From Ectocarpus siliculosus (lineage: Eukaryota > Sar > Phaeophyceae > Ectocarpales > Ectocarpaceae), in the NCBI GenBank assembly GCA_000310025.1, contig FN648236.1:138456-202455 (forward strand): 64,000 nucleotides of DNA. Reading direction: 5' to 3'. The notes below the pieces were generated by a model, which was not told the DNA's origin, searched no databases, and was given only the letters and a program-made list of their open reading frames with translations. Numbering within the stretch: position 1 is the first letter of the stretch; every line of letters starts with the position of its first letter. Shown piece after piece: positions 47,801-58,100 of this stretch. The position numbers were made by a program, and so were the translations under genes.

Positions 47801-50800
47801 GTGCGCGTGTACGGCGACTTCGCGGTCCAGGCCGGCACGTACACGTTCGCGTTCCAGGGGGCGGACGGGGCGACCGTGGAGAAGAGGGCGCGGTTCAGCT
47901 TCACGTTCAGGAGGGACCACCCGGAAAGCCCCACCCCGTGGACGATCGTCGAGCACCACTCGTCGTCCATGCCCAACGCGCCGGCGGGGCTCAAGCGCGT
48001 GAGTGTGGTGGCGACGCGCCTCGGAGTCAGGCAGTTGTGGTGGTCGAGGTGACGTTATGTGTCGGTCGTTGCTGCTGCGGCGACACGGGTTGATTTTTGT
48101 GTTCTGGTCCCATTTTTATTTTTGAGACTAGACGATTTTTTGTTTGTTGTCGAGACAACAATACCACAATTTATTCTCTGGCCGACTCGGCAGTCTTGGC
48201 TCACCTTTCGGCGTACCATGTTGGAAGCACAGAACGGGGTCATGTGTAGGAGGAAATTCTCCGCCGTTCCTCCTGCGGCGCTTGCCCCCAAGGTTTATGC
48301 GCGAGAAGGGTTGATGATGCGGCCGTCCCTTCTTTGCCTTGTTGTGCGTGTACTCACGGCCATCTGATCGACCCGGCCTCCCCTCAACCGCGCCGCTGAT
48401 ACCTCAGGTCGGACCGAACGCGGAGCTCGTGAAGGTGACGCCGAAGGAGCTCGAGGTCACTCCCGGTAGGTGTAGCTGTTGCTGCCAAACTGCCTTATGC
48501 TGCTGCTTTTTGTGCTTTCCGCCGCTGCATTGTTTCTGCGTATGCTGCTACCGCTGCTACTTTTGATGTCAAAAGGCCACTTTTTAACACGACAGCCCTC
48601 GGTCTGAACGTGGCATCTAGGCCCCGCAGGACTTAAGTCTCCCGGATCGAGATCTCAACTTCCCCCCGCCCCCCCCCTTCGCGTGTGTTTTTTTTTTTTT
48701 TCGATGGGGCAGAAATGAAGGCCGGGTCGGAAACGACGATCGTGTGGAAGGACACGGTCACCCTTGGCACCGAGGATGCCCCCAAAAAAACGTCGGCTCT
48801 CTACCCCGAGGACGCCGTGCTGTGGGGAACGGTCTCGGAGGAGGTCCGCGAGACGCCGGAACAGATCTACGACTACTTCGTGAGTCACCGCCGCCGCCGT
48901 CTTTATTGTCGTTGAAATTGTTGATGTGGTTGTGTTTGTTCGTTGTTGTTGCTGTGTAGCTTGTAGTTGTGAACTGTTGCTGTAGCTGTCGCTGTGGCTG
49001 CCGTTTCGGTGATTGTTGTTGTTGCCGTCGTCGGCTACTTGTTTTCTCCCGCCAATCTGGAAGCTCATCCACCCGGCGTCACGCCCGCTCCCCCCTCTGA
49101 CTTCCCTGCCACCAAACGGAAAAAACATCAGGACTTCTTCGCTAGGCTCCCGAAGCTGAGGCTGGTGGAGTACAGCCCGGCGCCCGCCCGCGTGTACGGC
49201 CAGTTCGCCGTACAGGCCGGCACGTACACGTTCGCCTGGCAGGGGAACGACGACGAGACCGTCGAGAAGCGGGCGCGGTTCAGCTTCACGTTCAGGAGGG
49301 ACCACCCGGAGAGCCCCACCCCGTGGACGATCGTCGAGCACCACTCGTCGTCCATGCCCAGCGCGCCGGCGGGGCTCAAGCGCGTGAGTTTAGAGGAAGC
49401 TCAAGTAGGACTGGATAAGAGGAAGGTTGACCCGCCAGTGGTTATATAGCCCCACCGTGGGACTTTGCATCCGACATGCACCGCGGTTCAGCACCCTACC
49501 AATCTCGCCGCGTTTCATCACCCCCCCGTCACTGTGAGGTCGTTTCCTGTTGCCTCACTGCTCGTGAGTACTCTGTACAGTGGTGTTGCCGTTCCTTTCT
49601 CGACCTTCCCTTTCCCCCCCCAAGCAACCCTCGTAACCAGACACAGTTCAAACTAGCCCATCCCAAACCCGGCCTAGCTCATCGTGCATCCCCGAAACCT
49701 TCGTGTGCTGAAACGCAGGTCGAGAACGACCCCGCCGCCGTCATGGACGAGGTTGTCGTCGAAGACGCCCCCGCCGTCGTTGCCGCCGAAGAGCCCGCTG
49801 TCGTTGCCGACGAGCCCGCCGCCGAAGCGGAACCAGACGTCGTTGAGAAGGAGGCGCCGGCGGCGGAAGAACCGGCTTCGGAGGAGGCGGAAGAGGTGCC
49901 CGACTTCTCCGTCGTGCCCGACGAGGAGGTGAGAAGATTTTTCGTTTACGTTTTTATTTATTTATTTTTTTTACAATTGTGAACCCTTTTGGGTAGTTGG
50001 CTTCGTGCGTAATTTTTTGTTTTCATACCTAAGTGTCTACCTTTTTGGGTGTAGTTGGCCCGTGTGACCACGGAAGGCGTCTGCGTAAGGTTAAGCCCGG
50101 TACACGGGTGCTGTAAGGTGCTGAGCAGGACCCGGAACGGTTTTTATCGTGACGACCGAAAACAAAATTTTTGTGGAGATCCCGCGTCATCAAGGGTATA
50201 TTCTCCCCAACCTCTTGGAGGGCGATTCCCTATTGTGGCACACGTGATTTTTGTTGTGCTTCAGCCACACGTCCAAACCTCAAGACCCACTCGTAACAGA
50301 GAACGATATTGCCTAGTACCCTCGGAAGGCGCGACATTCGGCTTCCAATTTCGTAGCTTCCTTGTCAGCCGTGAACGTTTGAATCCCGCGACGTTTTTGG
50401 CACCGAATCGACCACGAACCCTTCCCCTCCCGCTCATTGTGCCGCTTCGGGTTGTTCACCGATATGGTGTTTCGCGTGTTGTTCGGCAGCCATTCGTACC
50501 TCCCACTCACCCGGTGGACGTAACGATAACCGTGGGTTCGAACGGGTTGGGAGTCATCCTTGGGGAAGAGAAGGAAGGCACCCGCTGGACCGTAAAGGGT
50601 TTCCGAAACATGCCAGACGGCGACAAGGGCCCCGCGGAGGTGTGGTATTTTGTAGAGCGGGGGGGGGGGGGGGGGGGGGGGGGGGGNNNNNNNNNNNNNN
50701 NNNNNNNNNNNNNNNNNNNNNNNNNNNNNNNNNNNNNNNNNNNNNNNNNNNNNNNNNNNNNNNNNNNNNNNNNNNNNNNNNNNNNNGAAGGGAGGGGGGG

Positions 50801-51354
50801 GGGGGGGGGGGGGGGGGTGTACTCATAGTCGTGCATGCCGTAGTCGTTTGACCATTGACCTCGCATCCCTACAAAGCCGGGGTTGTCGTTTGGGATGGGA
50901 GGGAGGGTTTTATCTGATTGTTTTTTGTTCTCCTGCCGTGTCGTTTTTTGTTGTGTCGTCGAGTTTTCTGTCGTTCGTTGTTGTGGCGCTTTTTTTCTCT
51001 GCTGTGGTCGCTCGTCTGTTTTGCTTGGCCCATTTACATGGTTTCGTGTGAACTACGATGATGCTGTGCTTGGCATACACATGTGTTTCCGTGCTAACGA
51101 TGCCGATGACAGCAGTGAAGATGTACTTTTCTCGTAAACGATGATCGTATTGATGTGCTAAAGCTCATTTTGCATGCCACTACACGTTCGTCTGTCTTTT
51201 CGCTCCCCAGGTGGCTGGCGTTGAGGTCGGGGACACGCTGCAGAAGCTCGAGGGGGTCATCCTTGGATCCTACAAGGAAGGGATGGCCATGTTTAAGAAG
51301 CAGACGGGCTCCTTCTCCCTCACGATTCTCCGTCAGGACGAAATCACCATCTAA
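44822..51354 (+). CDS. tandem SgcJ/EcaC (NTF2-like) domains fused to a PDZ domain, 10 exons
   Basis: Exons: 44822-45164, 45865-45918, 47081-47247, 47747-47998, 48408-48465, 48713-48879, 49132-49383, 49719-49928, 50490-50639, 51211-51354. They sum to 1797 nt (598 aa plus TAA) with every phase matching. ATG sits in tcaccATGg and has an in-frame TGA upstream. N-terminus (1-114) is helical (FLKKQLDGLMAEKAQYKEKR). Domain 1 (133-272) and domain 2 (292-431) each run from VVWKDTV/IVWKDTV through VLWGTVSEEVR, YTFAFQG/YTFAWQG and RFSFTFRRDHPESP to WTIVEHHSSSMP, the signature end of the SgcJ/EcaC and CaMKII-association-like NTF2 fold. An Ala/Glu-rich acidic linker follows (432-501). The PDZ domain (about 509-594) shows VTITVGSNGLGVILGEE, VAGVEVGDTLQKLEGV and FSLTILRQDE. 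Probably a cytosolic scaffold or ligand-binding adaptor; substrate unknown. The intron before the last exon contains the assembly gap. Confidence 0.87.
47081..49383 (+). repeat. intragenic duplication of an NTF2-like domain (two exon pairs)
   Basis: Exon pair 47081-47247 plus 47747-47998 and exon pair 48713-48879 plus 49132-49383 have identical lengths (167 and 252 nt) and identical phases. The 84-residue second exons differ at 12 positions by my count. The two pairs are joined by the small exon 48408-48465 (VGPNAELVKVTPKELEVTP). The introns between the pairs do not look closely related beyond low complexity. Confidence 0.88.
50687..50786. other. assembly gap (100 N)
   Basis: Exactly 100 N flanked by long G runs (about 50659-50686 and 50794-50817). 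It falls in the intron between the two PDZ exons, so the coding sequence is not interrupted, but the true intron length is unknown. Confidence 0.95.
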
Positions 51355-52900
51355 ATCTAAATACGTAGATCTGGAGTGTAACCGTCCATACGATAGACAT
51401 GCCTGCCTGTTTTTTCTCGGCCAGAGGGAACAAAAAAATGTCCTCGAGCCGTTGGATCGTACAGCAGGATAGTACGGCCCGATCAGACTAGGCGTATGTC
51501 GATGTTCGCGAACACCACGGGGGGCGATACGTTCGGGTGTGTGCACGGTCCTAGTCGGTCGATGTGACGGAGCCCCTTAACAAACGTGCGCCGGGTGATG
51601 AGCAAGGGCTTTATTCTGTCGCGGTTCTACTAGGCTGTGGGTGGATGTGGAGAGAGCGACCAAATTTTGACAAGATTACTTCCGCGCATGGTCGGTGGGC
51701 TTCCGTCGAGTGGGGGGAGACTGTATGTCCCAATGAAAAGCAAATTAGCGAGCTGCTGGCAAGGCCATTTGAGTTTCCGTTGAAAGCTATCTGTGGAGCA
51801 GACGTTGGTAGGCGGACAGGCGAATGCGCCGCGTACGTACCATAAGTAAATAAACGCCATGGACGGTGCGTTTCATTGAAAGAGCGGGATTCTACCGGTA
51901 GAGAGGTGCAAGGGGGTGTTGGAAAGACGGCGTTCCGGGTCGAGAGGAAGGTGGCTTGTTTTCTGTGAATCGCGTCTTGCGTGTCACAATGCCATGGGTG
52001 GCGCATCTCCAGGGGGGACATGACATGGGCGGGGTACACTGATAGGTTTTTAACTGTTACCCACGTAGGGTGTGTTGTTTCCGCGGACGTGTTCCACGAA
52101 AGGGGACCGATTTTTTTTGGAGAAGGATCGGTTTGGGAGCGCAGGAGGGGGTGGGGGTGGCACCTATAAAGTGGCATGTACCACACAACCGAGAGAGACC
52201 GCTGGATTCCCATTTCGTGCCTTGATCTGGTTCGGCTTTTAGGCTGGTCGTACACACGCGGCATCGTCTCGGATTATTCCTTTAACATGCGGCGCAGGCA
52301 CATGGATGCCGGGATGTTTTTTTTTGGTGCACCGGCCCCACAGGAGGCAGCAGCAGGGTGGCAAAACGAGATTTCCCGATTTGTTTTTCGGAAGGGCCCG
52401 GCACTTGATGGTCGTACGTGTTGTTGTGATTTTGTTTGGGAGGGGGGGTCTGCTTTTGCCTTACTTCCTAGACCATTGGCTACATGTCAGTTGAGACGGC
52501 CCGGCTGGCTCGTGGTCCGTTTTCCTAGTAGAGAAAATCCCAACGTTTGAGTGCTCCCCAGCAGTGAATTTTTGTTGTGTTCTCAACGGATGTTGGCTGG
52601 TTGTTGTGTTTTGTTCTGCATCGTGCTTGTACCTTACCTGTTCTGCCCCCTGTGTCTGGAGAGACGGGCCAGGATGTTTTGTTGAACGTGAGTAGTCGGT
52701 TCTCCCAATGCTGTTGCTCTTTGGGCGCTGCTGCTGTGCCAAGAACCGATTGAGGATGCTCTTTTTCTTTGGCCAGGATGATGGAGATGGTGGGTGCGGG
52801 AGTCTTCAGGCAACAATAAAGAAAAAATCATGTAACATACTACTAACCCACCGCGTGCACACCTCTGAGGATCGGGTACAAGTGCCACACGAGCGTTTCA
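51355..52900. other. intergenic, no gene recognised
   Basis: 3' flank of the NTF2-PDZ gene. Frames are short and overlap on both strands; no domain motif or consistent exon chain was found. Confidence 0.45.
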
Positions 52901-52901
52901 G

Positions 52902-53314
52902 GAAAAGAAAAATACCCGTAAATGTATCTCGCGGGCGAGAGGATCGCCGTGGGAGTGCACCACCGAAACGGGAAAGACCCGGACTCGTTTACGGGGATCT
53001 TTTGCGGGTTATTGCGGCGACGGCCGTAAGTGTGCACATCCTTCTACACCTTGCCCGTTCTTACACGCAAGGTGCTGATTTACTTGTAGCTCTTTATCAC
53101 AACCAACCATCGGTCACAGCTGAGACCTGCCTACTCCATGGCCTTGCCCATTCACAGCACGGGTTACTACGTCGAAGAGTTCCTCTTCGGCGACAAGAAA
53201 AAAACCGGGAAACCGCAAGACAAGCGCGCTCGATACAGAGCTTTGTGGAAGAAGGGCCTGGAGAAATGTAGAGGAAAGGGCCGCACCAACTGCACCATCA
53301 GTGTCTCAGCCTAA
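52902..53314 (+). CDS. possible 3' end of an unknown gene (two exons)
   Basis: Two segments look coding and join in phase. 52902-53025 (KRKIPVNVSRGRED, GLVYGDLLRVIAATA) follows a tttcag acceptor and ends at a gtaagt donor. 53120-53314 (LRPAYSMALPIHSTGYYVEE, ARYRALWKKGLEKCRGKG) follows a tcacag acceptor and ends in TAA. The second exon has mostly C/G third positions, like the real genes here. No upstream start exon was found and I do not recognise the family; a small gene starting at ATG 53138 (58 aa) is an alternative. Confidence 0.28.
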
Positions 53315-55149
53315 TGTCATTGGGATGGACAAATAAGGGGTGACGTTATGTACATCTCTAGTCACATGCTCCGTCCCACGAGCAACAGTGTCGATGCCAT
53401 GGAGAATCGTCTCAACTGCTAATGAAAATGAACGAGAGAATCGGCGGGCGTTCCCCCAGACAACACAGCAATATGCATATGTAGCACTGTTGAGTTTCTA
53501 AACGCTTCGTAACCAACAACGCCAGTAAGAAGGACTACGCCATCGCTGAGTTCGATGATGGATGGTGACATCGCAGTACGGCTCACAGGAGACGGCGTTA
53601 GCCGTGCACAATACGCCCGCATGCATCTACCGAATTTTCCAAGCACGAAACACTACGCACACGTTCACCCATCGCCAATGAATTTCCTGGACTCGTGTCT
53701 ATGGACGAGACGTGACTTGTTTCTGTAGCCGCAAAATATACACACACGCTTGTAACGCCTGGGTACCTACAAAAGTCGCCATCAGAAAGCGTGGCGCCTC
53801 GTTGTTACCTTTCAAAATTTTCTCAACATTGCCTTGCTCGCACATCGAGCACCGAGGCAAGCACGGAGAGGAAGCTTCACTCGTGTGCGCCCGAAAAGCG
53901 TTGCTTCGCACAACACAACCCCAGCTGTGGTGCTGGCAGCAGTCACACACAGACAGCTGCTCCGCTCAAAAACAACCCACAACAGCACTCATGCAGCAAC
54001 ACCCACACCGCGGGGCACACACGACGAATTACAAAAAGAACGAATGCAAACGCTTTCGTCGCCCAGAGAAACGGCGGCCATCTGCAGCCGTTCACCGTAA
54101 AAACGAGCAAAAAAACAATCAGGGCTGCCATACAATACATGTTCAAAAAATTCCAAGGTCGTCGGGTGTAAACCTTAAACGTGTCGGGCTAGCACGACTG
54201 ACTCTCGCTCTAGGCCCATCCCCTTTGTCGACAAGCGAGCAGGACACGGCAGCAAGCGCTACCACAAAGCGAAACTCGTGTGCACTGGTACCGCATCTCC
54301 GAAGTCGCCCTCTCGGGCCGGGGTCCCGACATCTACAAACGTTTTTCGCGCATCTATGTACAAATTGAAACGTTGCGCAGGATAGACCCCATTTCACAGT
54401 GGTGCATCAGATAATGAAACGATGAATAATTATCCGATTGGTGCACATCGCCGATTGGAAAAGCTTCTCGACGACACACGCTCCTTCCCCACAACGCGCA
54501 TAAAACCAGACGTTCCACGGGCATACCCAAGTGGAAACAAATTAGGAACCCCCGTCCCCTTGCAGACAGCGTCCCCAACATCCCACACGTACGAACCCAG
54601 CATCGGTTCCCGCCCTCGCCCACCCACGCACACCCTCCCTTAAAAACACGGACAATAGTCATTCTTTAGTCGGCTACGTTTCGCAAGATCTGTCGCGTCT
54701 GCGCCATCGCCGCCTGGGTCGTTGTTTAGCACCGGGGTAGCGCGGGACAGCCGGCAGGGGGGTTCGGGGTAGAGTGGGGTGCGGTGGGCTTGGGGGTCGC
54801 CAATAAAACGGGAGGTGTACAACAAGTGTTTTCTATTCCTGCGAGCCACGCTAGACGATCAGAATTAGGGTGTTAGACCGACTTCACCAACATAGCCCAC
54901 TCTACGGCAAGCGCGCCTGTATCTTCGATGGATGTTACTGGCCACCTTCCCCGTTTGTGGATTTTGTCGCGTGGGAAGCGCCTTTTCGATGGCCAATTAG
55001 ATGGTATGGAATGAAAAATTTCGAAAAAACGCGTAACGGGGCGACAACAGGTGCACATCACCTCGCCATACAACAACGCCGCCCTCGTGGGGCAGCCACG
55101 AACGAGGAAAATCTTCCTGGTGTTCTTGTTTCTTATTTTCTTATTCTGA
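53315..55149. other. intergenic, no gene recognised
   Basis: Open frames exist on both strands (for example 53712-54368 on the plus strand), but they are rich in rare combinations, overlap one another, and lack motifs. This is the 3' flank of the minus-strand coiled-coil gene. Confidence 0.45.
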
Positions 55150-58100
55150 TCAGCGCTTCTTGCCAAAGACGACCTCCATATGACACTCGGTCAGCTGTTA
55201 CAAAATAACGGCCAAAGCCGAGCACGCACACCCACTCGACAACCACCAGCGGCGCGCGCGAGAGGAAGAGACCCCCGGCCGCAGCCGCGGGGCCACCGAC
55301 AAACTGACCTGTTCGACCGTCTTGCTCAGGTTCGCGATCTCGTTGTCCAGCCTGGTCAGATCCTCCCGGGTCACCGCGCGAGGCCCAAGCGAAGACCCCC
55401 CCCCAAACCTCACGGAACCCCCCCCACCATTCTTGCCGCCGCCAACCTCGCTGTTGGTGGCTTTGGGCCGTGGCGGGGGTCCGCCCACCCGTGCAGCACC
55501 GGCACCGATCCCGCGTTCTGCCGGTGTTCTGCCGATAGCGGTAATGGGGGGCCGGCTTGACAGCCACGCGGTGTCCCTCCGGCGTCCCGAAAACGCGGCG
55601 GCGGCCGTCGGTGCCGCCGTCGCCGCCGCCGCCGCCGCCGCCGCCGCAGATCTTCTTCCACCGCCACCGCCACCGCCACCGCCACCGAGAAGCGAGCTAG
55701 TACCGTAGCCCAGCGCCGTGTCCCGCCATCTGTACCCGACCCCCGGTAGCTCCGCACCGGCGGCACGCGAATCGCCAACACCGGCGACATCATCGCCCCC
55801 GCCGCCGTCGCCCGCCCCTCTCCTCCCGGTGCCATTCATGACGGCGTCGTCCACGATTCTCTGGATGTCCCTTCGAGTGAGTAGCTCGCGGCCGCCAACC
55901 CCGGCGCCCTCGGCGTGCCGCGCGGAGCGGGGTGGCTCTCTTTCGGCGCCTCCGCGGACGGCGGGGGCCGCCGGAGACCCCGGAAAACCGTCCCCTGTGT
56001 CGGGTGCGGCGGTGTGCTGCTGGGGCTGATGCCGCTGGCCGTGGCGCCGCTCGACGCCGGCGCCCTCGCCACCTTCCCACCACGCGCCGTCACCATCGGG
56101 GCTGCACGCGGAGGCCAGCGCGCTGGGCTCCAACCGTGGCGCATCCCGTCCGTGGTTGTAGAGCGCTTCGCTCCCCGTTGCCGGATAGACAGCCGGGGCT
56201 TGAGGGGTAGGCGGGGTCGCCGCCACCGGTGCTTGGGGGGTAGCGGCAAATGCTGCTGGTGGCGGCGGCGGCGGCGGCGGTGGCGGTTGGGGTGCAGGGG
56301 GATACGCGGGACTTGACGACGCCTGACGTTGGTGGAGGATGCCGAGCGCTGCGCTGAGCGTCTGCGTGGCAGCCGTGCTGTTCTGTCTTCGCTGTGGGAT
56401 CCGATTGCCCGGGGGGCAAGGAGTGAGCAAGGGGAAAATGTGTCTAGCTCGGTGTTGATCGTGCAGCAGAGCACGCTGGTGGTTGTCGCTGTTCCCGTTC
56501 AGCCATTCCACTACCCCTCACGAGTTTGTGATGAAGGTTTGACTAGGCAAATTATTGTGTGTCGCGCCTGGAAATGCCAAAATAAAGCACACCCTGGTTA
56601 CGACGGTCGTGCAAGTATTCAACGTACCCTCAACGCGTCGCGCTCTCGCTTTGTCTCCTTGAGCATGGCTTCCAGCCTACGACGATGGCCGTCCGCGGCG
56701 GCGACCTTCGAGGACAAGCCTTCGACTTCCAGTTCCAGTTGCCGACACCGCAGCTCCTCCTGATGAAAAAAATACAAGTGCACCCGCAGCAGTACATGGT
56801 ACGGTTATAACCGTGTACGTCTGCACGCGTCGGCGTGAAGGCTATGTAGAGTGGCACCACGCCGAACGACCCGGGCTATGCAGTGGCATCAGTCGAGCAT
56901 GCAAACATACGAGCACAACAGCTAGTAACGAGTGCAGCAGCAGCACCCCACACGACTGTACGCCGCCCGTCCATCCCTGCAAAGTTTCGCTTTGTTGTGT
57001 GCTTCTGTCGCCTGTACTTTACGGACTTCGTATCGTTTCCAACGCCTCCATCTACCCGCAATGATACTGCATACGCGAACGTGTCCTGCCAAAACAGCCG
57101 TTGTGTGGCGACCTGGAAACCCAAACTCTACACAACTACCAGCGGTTGCTGTTGCCGCCACACGTGCCATTCCATTCATTTTTAACCAGTCTCTCCATCA
57201 CAGTGTCCCCAGTAGAACCCCTTTTACACGGCCCTGACCACAATGATGCACATGGGAATATCCGTGCGGATGCAGTTCCCTCCATCGTAGCGCTCCAAGT
57301 TCACCCGCGGCGCTGCGAATGCGTAACACGTGGTGGAACCGCCGTGAGACGCATCCCAGCTAAACACTTCCAGGTACATCAAGAGACAAGAGCCTCAAGC
57401 AAAAAGTCTCCGTGCGTGTAGCGCACCACGCCGCCGGGTCCTCCCCCCCCAGCGACAAAAGCGATCGATTTCTCGCACCCAAGACCAAAAGGAACGGATG
57501 AAAGCTCACGCGTTTCACCTGCTCAACCCTATCGCCCGCCGATCTCGCCGCCTCCTTCTCTCCGTGCAGCCTTTCCCTCGTCGCCTTGAGCTGTGCGGTA
57601 AGCTTGGTTACCGCCAGGCGGTACGCCCACTCCGTTGAAAACCGCGCCGTCGTTCTCCCTCCCCCCCCCTCCTGGGCCTGGAAGTCCTCTTGGCTACCGC
57701 TGCTTCCGCCGCCGCTGCCGTCGCCGTCGGAAGAAAAATACCCGCCACTGCCACCGCCACCGCCGCCGCCACCGCCGCCGCCATCGATCGCCGCGGGCAA
57801 GCTTCTCCCTCGCCCTGTACGTAGATCAGTAGCCTCCTCGTCGTCTAACCGATCCGATACACCAGACGGTATCGGCGTCAGCCCTTTCACCGTGACCCGC
57901 GGGCCGGCGGCGGCGGCGGCGACGTGCGGCGACCGCTTCGGCGATCCCCTACGATGGGGAGGCGAAGGGTCAGCCGGGGGCGAACAAGCGGCAGAGGGCG
58001 AGCGTTGTCTCCGCCGCCGCGCGGGGGAGAGCTGCGCGTCCGACTCCAGGGTCTCGAGGCACCCGAAGATCTGCTCGATGAGCTGGAAGGCGGTGAAGGA

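Noticed and set aside
53712-54368. 218-residue plus-strand open frame
   Set aside because: Composition is atypical for coding sequence here (rich in His, Thr, Lys and Gln from A/C-rich DNA); there is no motif, and overlapping frames in the other two phases are equally open.
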